This document shows positions 33,701-42,820 of a DNA stretch of 64,000 bases, piece by piece (position 1 is the first letter of the stretch; each line of letters begins with the position of its first letter). The stretch spans positions 1 to 64,000 of the forward strand of contig NZ_QNSB01000016.1 in NCBI RefSeq assembly GCF_003315415.1, written 5' to 3'. Origin of the DNA: Brevibacterium sanguinis (GTDB lineage: Bacteria > Actinomycetota > Actinomycetes > Actinomycetales > Brevibacteriaceae). Position numbers and translations under genes: made by a program. The notes beneath the pieces were generated by a model, which was not told where the DNA came from, did no database searches, and saw nothing but the letters and a program-made list of their open reading frames with translations.

Positions 33701-34900
33701 TCAGCAGACTTCGAACAGTCCCGCTGCTCCCTGTCCACCTCCGATGCACATCGTGACCACGACGTACCTCACGCCTCGGCGACGGCCTTCGATGAGGGCA
33801 TGACCCACCAATCGGGCACCGGTCATTCCGTAGGGATGTCCGATGGAGATGCCGCCGCCGTTGACGTTGTACCGGTCCGGGTCGATGCCGAGCCGGTCGC
33901 GACAGTACAGAGCCTGCACGGCGAAAGCCTCGTTGAGCTCCCACAGACCGATGTCGTCGATGCTCAGACCATGGATCTTGAGCAGCTTGGGTATCGCGAA
34001 GACCGGACCGATGCCCATCTCATCTGGAGCGCAACCGGCCACCGCCAGTCCTCGGTAGATGCCCAGGGGTTCGAGACCTCGGCGGTTCGCCTCATCGCTC
34101 GACATGAGCACGGAGGCCGAGGCCCCGTCCGACAGCTGGGAGGCATTGCCCGCGGTGATGCTCGGCACCGTCGATGCGACACCGGGCTCGAGCACCGGAT
34201 TGAGCCCGGCCAGGCTCTCCAGGGTCGTCGATGGCCGATTGCCTTCGTCCTTGGTCAGCGTGACCTCCTGCTTAGAAGTCTCCTTCGTCTCCTTGTCGAC
34301 GACGATCTTCGTCGCCGGCAGCGGGACGATCTCATCGTCGAAGCGGCCCGCTTCCTGCGCGGCGGCGGTTCGCTGCTGCGAGGACAGCGCGTACTCGTCC
34401 TGCGCCTCTCGGCTCACACCGTAGCGCTCCGCGACCACCTCCGCGGTCGCGAGCATCGGGTAGTAGATGCCGGGCACGTTCTCGACCAGCCACGGGTCCT
34501 TGGCTCGGTATGTATTCATCTTGTCGTTCTGGACGAGCGAGACGGATTCGACGCCACCGCCGACGACGATCTCCTGGCCATCGAGCACGATCTGCTTCGC
34601 TGCGGTCGCGATCGCCATCAGCCCCGAGGAGCACTGGCGATCGATCGACATCCCGGGAACCGTCACGGGCAGACCCGCCCGCAGAGCGCCCTGCCGACCG
34701 ATGTTCGTCGACTGGCTGCCCTGCTGCAGCGCCGCGCCGAGGATCACGTCGTCGACCTCACCGCCGTCGACACCGGCGCGGGAGACCGCATGAGTGATCG
34801 CGTGGCCGGCCAGCTCCTGAGCCTGAGTGTCATTGAAGGCGCCTCGATACGCCTTGCCGATGGGTGTCCTGGCGGTGGACACGATGACTGCTTCTCGCAT
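33701..34900 (-). CDS. Acetyl-CoA acyltransferase (thiolase)
   Basis: A 399-residue cytosolic thiolase, either degradative 3-ketoacyl-CoA thiolase or acetoacetyl-CoA thiolase. The nucleophile is Cys90 in DRQCSSGL; the catalytic His is in [10 protein letters not shown] and the second Cys in CIGGGQG; NEAF is also present. AGAGGAAA precedes the ATG. It lies 177 bases downstream of the SDR gene on the same strand, a pairing that suggests the reductase and thiolase steps of beta-oxidation or of a related acyl-CoA route. A palindrome upstream of the SDR gene may control both. Confidence 0.92.
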   Translation of the reverse strand: MREAVIVSTARTPIGKAYRGAFNDTQAQELAGHAITHAVSRAGVDGGEVDDVILGAALQQGSQSTNIGRQGALRAGLPVTVPGMSIDRQCSSGLMAIATAAKQIVLDGQEIVVGGGVESVSLVQNDKMNTYRAKDPWLVENVPGIYYPMLATAEVVAERYGVSREAQDEYALSSQQRTAAAQEAGRFDDEIVPLPATKIVVDKETKETSKQEVTLTKDEGNRPSTTLESLAGLNPVLEPGVASTVPSITAGNASQLSDGASASVLMSSDEANRRGLEPLGIYRGLAVAGCAPDEMGIGPVFAIPKLLKIHGLSIDDIGLWELNEAFAVQALYCRDRLGIDPDRYNVNGGGISIGHPYGMTGARLVGHALIEGRRRGVRYVVVTMCIGGGQGAAGLFEVC

Positions 34901-34938
34901 GGTTTCCTCTCAATGTTCGAACAACGGGGCCGCGATCG

Positions 34939-34999
34939 CCTCGGTCGGGCTTCGGCTCGGCTGGGCTTCGCCTCGGTCGGGCTTCGGCTCGGCTGGGCG
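34939..34999. repeat. Two perfect 29-bp copies at 32-bp spacing
   Basis: GCCTCGGTCGGGCTTCGGCT and the next 9 bases occur at 34939-34967 and 34971-34999, followed by shorter degenerate units to about 35030. They fill the gap between the thiolase start and the SDR stop. Confidence 0.85.
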
Positions 35000-35077
35000 A
35001 TGCCTCAGCCGGGCGATGCCTCGCGGTCCCCAGGCCCGACCCGAACGATCGGACTCGCAGCCTCGGGACCTGGATTC

Positions 35078-35821
35078 TCAGCCTCTCGGACCACCGGCAA
35101 CGTAGATGACCTGGCCGGAGACGAATCCCGCTCCCTCGGATGCGAGGAAGGAGGCGGTGTGTGCGATGTCCTCGGGGCGACCGGTCCGGGCGACGGGGAT
35201 CTGTCTGACCGCAGCGTCGATGAAGTCCTTGTAGTCGACACCGACCCGGTCGGCGGTGGCCTTCGTCATGTCGGTCTCGATGAGCCCGGGCGCGATCGCA
35301 TTCGCCGTGATGCCGAACTTGCCGAGCTCGATCGCCCAGGTCTTCGTCATGCCCTGGATCCCGGCCTTGGCCGCGGCGTAGTTCGTCTGTCCGCGATTGC
35401 CCAGCGCCGAGGTCGACGACATCGAGACGATGCGGCCGTACTTCTCCTCGACCATGTAGGACTGCACCGCCCTGGCCATGAGGAACGAACCGCCCACGTG
35501 CACGGAGAGAACCTTCTGGAACTCCTCGTAGCTCATCTTGAACAGCAGGTTGTCGCGCAGGATGCCCGCATTGTTGATGAGAACGGTCGGAGGGCCGAGC
35601 TTCTCCGCAACCGCTTCGACGGCCGACTGCACCGACGACTCATCGGAGACGTCGGCCTCGAGACCGATCGCCTCTCCACCCGCCGAGGCGATCTCCGCGA
35701 CGGTCGCCTCGGTCGGCCCCATATCGAGGACGGCCACCTTCATGCCGTCCGAGCTCAGTCGCTTCGCAATGGCGGCGCCGATGCCGCGTCCTCCACCGGT
35801 GATGATCGCCGTACGTGTCAT
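35078..35821 (-). CDS. Short-chain dehydrogenase, FabG-like
   Basis: A 247-residue NAD(P)H-dependent 3-ketoacyl reductase or 3-hydroxyacyl dehydrogenase. The nucleotide site is TGGGRGIG (8-15), LINNAGIL follows, and the catalytic Ser and YAAAK (Tyr, Lys) lie in SMSSTSALGNRGQTNYAAAK. The C terminus SGQVIYVAGG is standard. The start at ATG 35821 has GGGGAG upstream and matches the family; the longer frame does not. It is first in the unit with the thiolase. A fatty-acid or acyl-CoA substrate is likely from context; ACP versus CoA cannot be decided. Confidence 0.92.
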   Translation of the reverse strand: MTRTAIITGGGRGIGAAIAKRLSSDGMKVAVLDMGPTEATVAEIASAGGEAIGLEADVSDESSVQSAVEAVAEKLGPPTVLINNAGILRDNLLFKMSYEEFQKVLSVHVGGSFLMARAVQSYMVEEKYGRIVSMSSTSALGNRGQTNYAAAKAGIQGMTKTWAIELGKFGITANAIAPGLIETDMTKATADRVGVDYKDFIDAAVRQIPVARTGRPEDIAHTASFLASEGAGFVSGQVIYVAGGPRG

Positions 35822-35883
35822 TCTCCCCGTCCTTCGTGATCTCGGTCTCTTTCCACTCCCACAAGAGTAGACCAGATTCACCA

Positions 35884-35903
35884 CTGAACGATTGATTGTT
35901 CAG
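35884..35903. promoter_or_regulatory. Operator-like palindrome upstream of the SDR/thiolase unit
   Basis: CTGAAC-N8-GTTCAG, with partial symmetry continuing inside (CTGAACGATTGATTGTTCAG). It lies 63-82 bases upstream of the SDR start in a locally AT-richer stretch, and resembles the operators of TetR-type acyl-CoA regulators. No regulator gene is adjacent. Confidence 0.6.
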
Positions 35904-36030
35904 AAATCTGCCGACACGAAGGGCCCGGATCGACGGTCGTTCCCGATCGTCGTTCCGGGCCCTGTTCATTGCTCGACGGCTGAGTGCCCCCTGGCTCATC
36001 CAGAGCGGCTGCGCTGGTCACGGGAGGTTT

Positions 36031-36145
36031 CCCGTCCAGCCCTCGTCGAGGTGGGTGCCCCGTGGGCTGGTCCGTCGCGCTCAGCCCTCGCCGAGGTGGC
36101 TGCCCTGTGGCCGGATCAGCCGCGCTCAGCCCTCGCCGAAGCGCG
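36031..36145. repeat. 45-bp tandem repeat, copying the 3' end of the YciO-type gene
   Basis: Related 25-base cores begin at 36031, 36076 and 36121, exactly 45 bases apart (core CAGCCCTCG(T/C)CGA(G/A)). The 36121 copy contains the stop codon and last residues of the minus-strand gene; the other two lie downstream of it. This is most of what the 35822-36125 gap holds besides the SDR promoter region. Confidence 0.85.
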
Positions 36146-36752
36146 AGACGTCGCCGGCGCCGACGCGCGCCACCTCGGGCTCGCTGCCGGTGAAGTCGAT
36201 GACCGAGGTGGGAACGAGTCCCGGCACGCCGGAATCGATGACGACGTCGACGTCGTTTCCGAGACGGGCGATGACATCCTCGGCGAGGTTGAGCGGATCC
36301 TCATCGCCGGGCAGCAGCAGCGTCGAGGACAGGATCGGTTCGCCCATCGCCTCGACGAGGGCCAGGGCGGTCGCGTTCTGCGGGATCCTCGCTCCCACGG
36401 AGTGCTTCTTCGGGTGCATCATCCGCCGCGGAACCTCTTTCGTCGCCTTCATGATGAATGTGTACGGTCCGGGCGTCATCGATTTGATGGTGCGGAAGTC
36501 GGAGTTGCCGACGTTGACGAACTGCCCCAGCTGAGCGAAGTCGTGGCACATCAACGTGTAGTGGTGCTTGGAGTCCAGCTGTCGGATCCGGGCGATCCTT
36601 TCGATCCCCGCCTTGTTCCCCAGCGCGCAGCCCAGTGCGTAGCACGAATCGGTGGGATAGGCGATCAGTCCCCCATCCCTCAACGTCTGCGCGGCCTGTT
36701 CGATCAATCGGTTCTGTGGGTTCTCGGGATGGATGTTCAGTAGAGTCGCCAT
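36126..36752 (-). CDS. YciO/Sua5-type threonylcarbamoyl-AMP synthase-like protein
   Basis: A 208-residue YrdC-fold protein. PTDSCYALGCALGNK and the basic patch RIARIRQLDSKH followed by LMCHD, GPYTFIMKATKEVPRR, VGARIP and LSSTLLLPG match the YciO branch. Sua5/YrdC enzymes make threonylcarbamoyl-AMP for tRNA t6A37; the YciO branch has much weaker or uncertain activity, so the role is not assured. It lacks the extra C-terminal Sua5 domain. The 3' end is duplicated in a 45-bp repeat. It is separate from the der unit, which ends 82 bases upstream of it. Confidence 0.88.
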   Translation of the reverse strand: MATLLNIHPENPQNRLIEQAAQTLRDGGLIAYPTDSCYALGCALGNKAGIERIARIRQLDSKHHYTLMCHDFAQLGQFVNVGNSDFRTIKSMTPGPYTFIMKATKEVPRRMMHPKKHSVGARIPQNATALALVEAMGEPILSSTLLLPGDEDPLNLAEDVIARLGNDVDVVIDSGVPGLVPTSVIDFTGSEPEVARVGAGDVSRFGEG

Positions 36753-36834
36753 ACTTCATGCTAACGACTCTCGGCGGCGGTGGCGAGGGGTTGCCGGATG
36801 AACTCTGCGACCGGGTGACCGGCAGACGCTCAGG

Positions 36835-38067
36835 TCAGGGGCTCGAAGCCGGTGCCGTCCCCGACGCACCGGATGCCGCTCCCGACGCACCCGGTGCCGT
36901 CCCCGACGCACCCGTGACCGCACCCTCAGTAACCGCGTCCTCTCCCGCCGAGGCGGTCGGGGGCGCCGGATCCCCCGTGGAGGTCCGCGGATCGGCCGTC
37001 CGCGGATCGGAGGCCAGGAGGATGTTCACCCACCTCGCCTTCGGATCGACGTCGACGAGCAGGGCCTTGAGCAGCAGGGTCGCCGGAAGTGCGAGCAGCG
37101 CGCCGAGCCAGCCGAGGACCCACACCCAGAACAGCAGCGACAGGAACGACACGAGCGGGGTCACGCCCACCGACTCGCCCGTGAACTTCGGCTGGATGAT
37201 CGCCTGGATGACGAAGTTGAGAACCGAGTACGCGATGACGACCCACAGGGCCGCCTGCCAGCCGCCGTCGACGAGCGCGAGCAGCGCGGGCGGGACCAGG
37301 CCGATGAAGAACCCGATGTTCGGGATGTAGTTGGTGAGGAACGCGAGCACGCCCCACACCCAGACGAGCGGCACCCCGATGATCGCCAGGGCGACGACGT
37401 CGAGAACGGCGACGATGAGGCCGAAGATCGTCGCGACCACCCAGTAGCGCCGGACTCCGCCGGCGAAGTCGAGCAGCGAGGTGGTCAGCTCCGGCTTGAC
37501 GTCGAAGAGCATCCGGAACCGGCTGTCGACGCGCAGCGAGTCCATCGCGATGAAGAACACCGCCATCACCACCGTCGTCAGCACACCCGCGACGAGCGAG
37601 ACGTTCGTCAGCACCGGGTAGGCCGCCTCGATGACGGACCTGACGTTGAACTGCCGGAACTGCTCCTCGAGCACCGAGGAGGTCAGACCGAGGTCGGACA
37701 GGAAGGCGAGGGTGCTCTGGTACATCGCATTGAGCTCGTCGCCGTAGTTCGGGATCGTGATGACGAGCTCGGTGATCGACCAGGCGGTGAGGCCGAAGAA
37801 GCCGAAGATCAGGCACAGGACGAGCAGCACGGACACGCACGCGCCGATCACCCGCGGCACCCGGAGCCTGACCAGGTGGCGTTGGAGCGGGTAGACGACG
37901 ATGTAGAAGTTGAGCGCGAGGAACACCGGGGCGACGATGCCCTGGAGCCCCTGGAAGAACATCAGGGCGTAGGCCAGGCCCGCGACGGTGAGTGCGACGA
38001 CCAGCGCTCGCGCCGGCAGAATCGGCCGACTCTCGGACCCGTCGCGGACCTGACCCGCATCGCTCAT
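36835..38067 (-). CDS. AI-2E family transporter
   Basis: A 410-residue polytopic membrane protein of the PerM/AI-2E (TqsA-like) family, with about seven to eight helices. Typical features are a central soluble segment (near 90-160) and [23 protein letters not shown] then [19 protein letters not shown]. Proposed cargos include autoinducer-2 or ions; the name does not prove quorum signalling. The last ~50 residues are low-complexity Gly/Ala/Ser/Thr/Pro ([11 protein letters not shown] repeats). The ATG overlaps the der stop (ATGA), so it is the last gene of the long minus-strand run. Confidence 0.88.
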   Translation of the reverse strand: MSDAGQVRDGSESRPILPARALVVALTVAGLAYALMFFQGLQGIVAPVFLALNFYIVVYPLQRHLVRLRVPRVIGACVSVLLVLCLIFGFFGLTAWSITELVITIPNYGDELNAMYQSTLAFLSDLGLTSSVLEEQFRQFNVRSVIEAAYPVLTNVSLVAGVLTTVVMAVFFIAMDSLRVDSRFRMLFDVKPELTTSLLDFAGGVRRYWVVATIFGLIVAVLDVVALAIIGVPLVWVWGVLAFLTNYIPNIGFFIGLVPPALLALVDGGWQAALWVVIAYSVLNFVIQAIIQPKFTGESVGVTPLVSFLSLLFWVWVLGWLGALLALPATLLLKALLVDVDPKARWVNILLASDPRTADPRTSTGDPAPPTASAGEDAVTEGAVTGASGTAPGASGAASGASGTAPASSP

Positions 38068-39587
38068 CTGGTGCGCTTCCTCTTCTCCCTGATGCGCATC
38101 GAGACCTCGATGGGTGTGCCCTGGAATCCGAAGGTCTCGCGCAATCGTCTGACGATGAAACGACGATACCCCGGTTCGAGGAATCCGGAGGTGAAGAGCA
38201 CGAATTTCGGCGGCCGCGACTGCGCCTGCGTGCCGAAGAGGATCCGCGGCTGCTTGCCCCCGCGCACCGGGTGCGGGTTCGCGGCCACGAGCTCGCCGAG
38301 GAAGGCGTTGAGCCGACCCGTGGGAATCCGGGTGTCCCAGCCGGCGAGCGCGGTCTCCATCGCCGGCACCAGCTTCTCCGCATGCCGACCGGTCCTGGCC
38401 GAGATGTTCACCCGAGGGGCCCACGCCACGTGGGCGAGGTCCTTCTCGATCTCCCGCTCGAGGTAGTAGCGGCGTTCGTCGTCGAGCAGGTCCCACTTGT
38501 TGAACGCGAGCACGACCGCCCGTCCCGCCTCGACGGCGGTCGTGACGATGCGGACGTCCTGCTCGCTCAGCGGATCCTGGGCCTCGAACAGCACGAGGGC
38601 CACCTCGGCGCGCTCGAGGGCGGTCTGCGTCCGCAGCGCCGCGTAGAAGTCGGCGCCGGAGGCCTGGTGGGCACGGCGGCGGATGCCTGCGGTGTCGACG
38701 AACCGCCACTGCTTGCCGCCGAGCTCGATGAGCTCGTCGACGGGGTCGCGGGTCGTGCCGGCGACGTTGTCGACGAGCACGCGCTCCGAGCCGATGAGCT
38801 GATTGAGCAGCGAGGACTTGCCGACGTTGGGTCGACCGACGAGGGCCACCCGGCGCGGTCCGCCCTCCTCGATCCGGGATTCGACCGCGGAGACCTCGGG
38901 CAGGACGGTGAGCACCTCGTCGAGGAGGTCGGCGACTCCGCGTCCGTGCAGGGCGGACACCGTCCACGGCTGGCCCATGCCCAGTCCCCACAGCTCGGCG
39001 GCCATGAGCTCCCCACGCTCGTCGTCGACCTTGTTCGCGGCGAGGATGACGGGCTTCTTCTTGCGCCGGAGCATCCGCACGATCATCTCGTCGGTGGCCG
39101 TCGGCCCGGTAGTGGCGTCGACGACGAGCACGACGGCGTCGGCCATGTCGACGGCGACCTCGGACTGGATCGCGATCCGTGAGGCCATGCCCTTCGAATC
39201 GGAGTCCCAGCCGCCGGTGTCGACGAGGGTGAACGTCTTCGTGTTCCATTCCGCCCGGTAGCTGACCCGGTCGCGGGTGACGCCGGGGACGTCCTCGACG
39301 ACCGCTTCACGGCGACCGAGGATGCGGTTGACCAGTGTCGACTTGCCGACGTTGGGACGGCCGACGACGGCGAGCACGGGGTCCGCCCCGCGGATCTCCG
39401 ACTCCTCGTCCTCGAAGCCGAGGCCGGTGAGCAGCGCCCGGTCCTCCTCCTCGAGGTCATAGCTCTCGAGGCCGGCCTCGAGCGCGGCGGCTCTCTGCTC
39501 CGCCTCCTCCTCGCTGATGCCCTGGAGGCGCTCGACGAGGGTCTCGTCCGGGGTCTCGCTGAACTCGCTGTTCTCGGATTCCGTCAT
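38064..39587 (-). CDS. der: Ribosome assembly GTPase Der (EngA)
   Basis: A double-GTPase of 507 residues acting in late 50S subunit assembly. The first G domain has GRPNVGKST (76-84), DTGGWD and NKVDD; the second has [17 protein letters not shown] and NKWDLL; a KH-like domain ends the protein with the usual basic tail EKRKRTR. About 65 acidic residues precede the first G domain, an extension also seen in other actinobacteria. ATGA overlaps join it to cmk upstream and to the AI-2E gene downstream. Order cmk-der is as in M. tuberculosis. Confidence 0.97.
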   Translation of the reverse strand: MTESENSEFSETPDETLVERLQGISEEEAEQRAAALEAGLESYDLEEEDRALLTGLGFEDEESEIRGADPVLAVVGRPNVGKSTLVNRILGRREAVVEDVPGVTRDRVSYRAEWNTKTFTLVDTGGWDSDSKGMASRIAIQSEVAVDMADAVVLVVDATTGPTATDEMIVRMLRRKKKPVILAANKVDDERGELMAAELWGLGMGQPWTVSALHGRGVADLLDEVLTVLPEVSAVESRIEEGGPRRVALVGRPNVGKSSLLNQLIGSERVLVDNVAGTTRDPVDELIELGGKQWRFVDTAGIRRRAHQASGADFYAALRTQTALERAEVALVLFEAQDPLSEQDVRIVTTAVEAGRAVVLAFNKWDLLDDERRYYLEREIEKDLAHVAWAPRVNISARTGRHAEKLVPAMETALAGWDTRIPTGRLNAFLGELVAANPHPVRGGKQPRILFGTQAQSRPPKFVLFTSGFLEPGYRRFIVRRLRETFGFQGTPIEVSMRIREKRKRTR

Positions 39588-40243
39588 CGTGCGTCCTTCA
39601 CCAGGCTCAGCACCGTCTCGACCACCTGGTCGAAGTCGATGTCGCTGGTATCGAGGGTGTGGACGCCGTCGGAGGCTTCGAGGAAGCTCGTCGTCACCGC
39701 GTCCTTGGCGTCGCGCCCGGTCACATGCTCCGCGGTGGCGGCGAGCGCCTCGGCGTCGTCAGTGCCGTGGAGCTCCTTGGCCCGGCGGGCCACGCGGACC
39801 TCGTCGCGGGCGGTCATGAGGATCCGCACGGGGGCGTCGGGGGCGACGACGGTGGTGATGTCGCGGCCCTCGACGACGATGCCCTCGGGGGCTCCCGTGA
39901 TGATGTCGCGCTGCATGTCGATGAGCTCGGCACGGGCGTCGACGACGGCGGAGACGGTCTGGACGTTCGCCGAGACCTCCGACTCGCGGATCTCCTCGGT
40001 GACGTCGATGCCGTCGACGGAGACGAAGAAGTCGTCCGGGTCCGTGGAGATCTCCAGGTCGACCCCGCGCACCTGCTCGAGGACGTCGACGGGATCGGTG
40101 ACCCCGCGGTTGAGGCACAGCCAGGCCATCGCCCGGTACATGGCGCCGGTGTCGAGGTAGCGGTAGCCCAGCCGGCGGGCGACCTCCTTGGCCGTGCTCG
40201 ACTTCCCGACTCCGCTGGGTCCGTCAATTGCTACGACGCTCAT
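39584..40243 (-). CDS. cmk: Cytidylate kinase
   Basis: A 219-residue kinase that phosphorylates CMP and dCMP with ATP. The P-loop is [10 protein letters not shown] (about 7-16); DTGAMYRA and [11 protein letters not shown] are the nucleotide-binding motifs, and [14 protein letters not shown] is the lid. The start at ATG 40243 is inside the tyrA stop overlap (ATGA); the longer frame adds 14 unrelated residues. Downstream it overlaps der by 4 bases. Confidence 0.96.
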   Translation of the reverse strand: MSVVAIDGPSGVGKSSTAKEVARRLGYRYLDTGAMYRAMAWLCLNRGVTDPVDVLEQVRGVDLEISTDPDDFFVSVDGIDVTEEIRESEVSANVQTVSAVVDARAELIDMQRDIITGAPEGIVVEGRDITTVVAPDAPVRILMTARDEVRVARRAKELHGTDDAEALAATAEHVTGRDAKDAVTTSFLEASDGVHTLDTSDIDFDQVVETVLSLVKDAR

Positions 40244-41343
40244 GCATGTCCTTCTTTCTCGATGACGGATTCCGGGATCTGCCATCCCTTCGACGACAGT
40301 CCGATTTCAAGTTCCTGCTGGGTGGCCGGCACGACGGAGACGTCGACGATGCCGAGCCTGCGCCCGGGGGCGTGGTCCATCCGGAAGTCCTCGACGTTGA
40401 TGCCGAGATCCCCGATGTCCTTGAACAGCCGGGCGAGCGTGCCGGGGGTGTCGGGCACGAGCACGGTGACGACCGCGTACTTCGTCGGCGCCTGTCCGTG
40501 CTTGCCCGGGATCCGGTCGTAGCCCTCGTTGCCCCACGCGATCGTGCGCGCGAGCACTCCCGTCGAGCCGGGCCCGAGGTCGAGCGCGGAGATGACCGCG
40601 TCGAGTTCGGTGCGCAGGTCCCTGAGGACCGCGCGCACCTCCTCGGCGTTGCCGGTGAGGATCTGCGTCCACAGCCCGGGGTCGGAGGCCGCGATGCGGG
40701 TGACGTCACGCAGCCCCTGCCCGGCCAGGGCCACCTCCTCGAGCGGCGCGTGCCGCAGCTGGGAGGCGACGAGGGAGGCAACGACCTGGGGAACGTGGGA
40801 GACCCGCGCGACCGCGGCGTCGTGGATGCCGGGGTCGAGGTGGATCACCGAGGCGCCGGTGGCCTCGGCCATCGCGACGACCGCGCCGAGGCGGTCCGCG
40901 GGTGTGTCCTCGTCCGAGCACACGACCCAGGGCCGGGCGGTGAAGAGGTCCGGTCGGGCGGCGATCGCCCCCGACCGCTCGCGGCCGGCCATCGGATGGC
41001 AGCCGATGTAGCGATCGAGCTCGCTCGCGCCGACCATGCCGCGCACCGCCTCGAGCAGGCGGGTCTTGATGCTCGCGACATCGGTGACCGTGGCCCTCGG
41101 ATACGCCCGCAGCGCCTCGGCGATGACTCCGGCGGCGACGTCCGGCGGGGTCGCGACGACGACGATGTCCGGCTCGTCGACGTCCGCGCCCTGGCCGCCG
41201 GCCGGCTCACCGGCGCCGAGGTCGGCGGCGAGCTGCTCGGCGGTCGGCGATGTGTCCTCGAGGCTGACGCGATAGTTCTGCTGGCTCAGCGCCAGCCCCA
41301 GGCTCGCGCCGAGGAGGCCGGTGCCGATGATGTGGACTCTCAC
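40240..41343 (-). CDS. tyrA: Prephenate dehydrogenase with ACT domain
   Basis: A 367-residue enzyme converting prephenate to 4-hydroxyphenylpyruvate for tyrosine synthesis. The Rossmann motif is GTGLLGAS (7-14), the substrate-region stretch is GCHPMAGRERSGA with the catalytic-type His, and VSHVPQVVAS lies in the helical domain. The last ~80 residues form an ACT domain (VTVLVPDTPGTLARLFKDIG), likely for feedback by tyrosine. The GTG start overlaps the rluB stop (GTGA). Inserting tyrA between rluB and cmk differs from M. tuberculosis, where these genes adjoin directly. Confidence 0.94.
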   Translation of the reverse strand: MRVHIIGTGLLGASLGLALSQQNYRVSLEDTSPTAEQLAADLGAGEPAGGQGADVDEPDIVVVATPPDVAAGVIAEALRAYPRATVTDVASIKTRLLEAVRGMVGASELDRYIGCHPMAGRERSGAIAARPDLFTARPWVVCSDEDTPADRLGAVVAMAEATGASVIHLDPGIHDAAVARVSHVPQVVASLVASQLRHAPLEEVALAGQGLRDVTRIAASDPGLWTQILTGNAEEVRAVLRDLRTELDAVISALDLGPGSTGVLARTIAWGNEGYDRIPGKHGQAPTKYAVVTVLVPDTPGTLARLFKDIGDLGINVEDFRMDHAPGRRLGIVDVSVVPATQQELEIGLSSKGWQIPESVIEKEGHA

Positions 41344-42191
41344 AAGCCGACGGCCTCGAACAGTGCTCCGACCTCGTCGGTGCGCAGGGGACGCATCTTC
41401 CCCTGCCGCTGCTCGGCGAGCGCGATGGGCCCGAACTGGATCCGCACGAGGCGCTCGACCGGGTTGCCGATCTCCTTGAGCATGCGGCGCACGACGCGGT
41501 TGCGGCCCGAATGCAGGGTGAGCTCGACGACCGACTTGCCGGGAGTCGAGTCGATGAGCTTGAAGTCGTCGACCTTGACGAGGCCGTCGTCGAGCTCGAT
41601 GCCGGCCTTGAGGCGGGCGCTCGCATCCTTGGCCAGCTGGCCCTTGACCTGCGCGAGGTAGGTCTTGGGGATCTCGTAGCGCGGGTGCGCCAGGCGGTTG
41701 CTCAGCTCTCCGTCGTTGGTCAGGAGGATGAGGCCCTCGGTCTCGGTGTCGAGGCGGCCGACGTGGAAGAGGCGCTCGGTGCGGTCGCCCACGTAGTCGG
41801 CGAGGCACTTGCGGCCGTCGGGGTCCTTCATCGTCGACACGACGCCGGCCGGCTTGTTGAACGCGAGGTACACTTTCGATTTCTGTGTCGAAATTCTCAG
41901 TGTGTCGACGTAGACGGACTGGGTTTCGGGGTCGATCCTCGTCCCCAGTTCGGTGACGAGGGCACCGTCGACCTCCACCCGGCCGTCGAGGATGAGCTGC
42001 TCGCACGCCCGGCGCGAGCCCAGACCCGCCTCGGCGAGGACCTTCTGCAGCCGCACTCCCCCGCTGACATGGGCGTCCGAGGCCTCTGTCGGGCCGGAAG
42101 CACGCCGCTGCGCGGCATGGGACCCGCGCTGTTTTCGGTTCGGACGGTTCTGGCGCCCACCAGGGGCACGGGGATCACGGTATGGACTCAT
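41340..42191 (-). CDS. rluB: 23S rRNA pseudouridine synthase, RsuA/RluB type
   Basis: A 283-residue enzyme. A basic, disordered N terminus (1-45) leads into an S4 RNA-binding domain (VRLQKVLAEAGLGSRRACEQLI) and the synthase domain with catalytic Asp in VGRLDTETEGLILLTNDG, plus KTYLAQVKG and SGRNRVVRRM. By family it modifies 23S rRNA helix 80/89 uridines; the exact site is inferred from synteny with scpB. It lies 17 bases downstream of scpB. Confidence 0.94.
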   Translation of the reverse strand: MSPYRDPRAPGGRQNRPNRKQRGSHAAQRRASGPTEASDAHVSGGVRLQKVLAEAGLGSRRACEQLILDGRVEVDGALVTELGTRIDPETQSVYVDTLRISTQKSKVYLAFNKPAGVVSTMKDPDGRKCLADYVGDRTERLFHVGRLDTETEGLILLTNDGELSNRLAHPRYEIPKTYLAQVKGQLAKDASARLKAGIELDDGLVKVDDFKLIDSTPGKSVVELTLHSGRNRVVRRMLKEIGNPVERLVRIQFGPIALAEQRQGKMRPLRTDEVGALFEAVGL

Positions 42192-42208
42192 GGGTCCATT
42201 CTCTCAAA

Positions 42209-42820
42209 TCAATCGTCGTCTCGTGACATCCCGGCGTCGTCGGGCTCGAGAACCTCGACCGTCTCCGCCCCGAACTCGTCGAGCTCGGCGTCCTCGGGCA
42301 GGTACGGGGCGATCTCCGGGAGGTCGTCGAGGCTCTCGAGGCCGAGGATGTCGAGGAACTGGTGCGTGGTCGCGTAGAGCAGCGCCGAGGTGGTCGCCTC
42401 CTTCCCGGCCTCGACGATGAGTCCGCGCAGCAGGAGGGTGCGGATGACCCCGTCGACGCTGACTCCGCGGATCGCCGCGATGCGGGGGCGGGAGATCGGC
42501 TGCCGGTAGGCGATGACCGCGAGCGTCTCGAGCGCGGCCTGGGACAGCTTCGCGCTCTGCCCGGCGGTGATGAAGTCGGTGACGATGTCGTGGTAGTCCC
42601 CGCGGGAGAAGATGCGGAAGCCACCGGCGACCTTCCGGATCTCGAATCCGCGCTGCCGGCGGTTCTCGTCGCCGTCGTAGTCGGCCTTGAGCTCGGCGAT
42701 CGCCTCGAGGACGGTGTCCTCGTCGAGGCCGAGCGCCGAGGCGAGGTCGGCCGCGGAGACGGCGGCGTCGCTGACCATGAGCACCGCCTCGATCCCGGCG
42801 AGGATCTCGTCGTCGATCAT
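42209..42820 (-). CDS. scpB: SMC-Scp complex subunit ScpB
   Basis: A 203-residue kleisin-associated winged-helix protein that works with ScpA and SMC in chromosome compaction and segregation. Two winged-helix domains are visible; LSQAALETLAVIAYRQPISRPRI and GVSVDGVIRTLLLRGLI are the most conserved parts. The C-terminal ~35 residues are acidic. The ATG at 42820 overlaps the scpA stop (ATGA); the longer frame reads Arg-rich nonsense. Confidence 0.95.
   Translation of the reverse strand: MIDDEILAGIEAVLMVSDAAVSAADLASALGLDEDTVLEAIAELKADYDGDENRRQRGFEIRKVAGGFRIFSRGDYHDIVTDFITAGQSAKLSQAALETLAVIAYRQPISRPRIAAIRGVSVDGVIRTLLLRGLIVEAGKEATTSALLYATTHQFLDILGLESLDDLPEIAPYLPEDAELDEFGAETVEVLEPDDAGMSRDDD

Noticed and set aside
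36835..38067. Evidence for quorum sensing through the AI-2E transporter
   Set aside because: No luxS or receptor gene is in view and the family name alone does not establish AI-2 transport.
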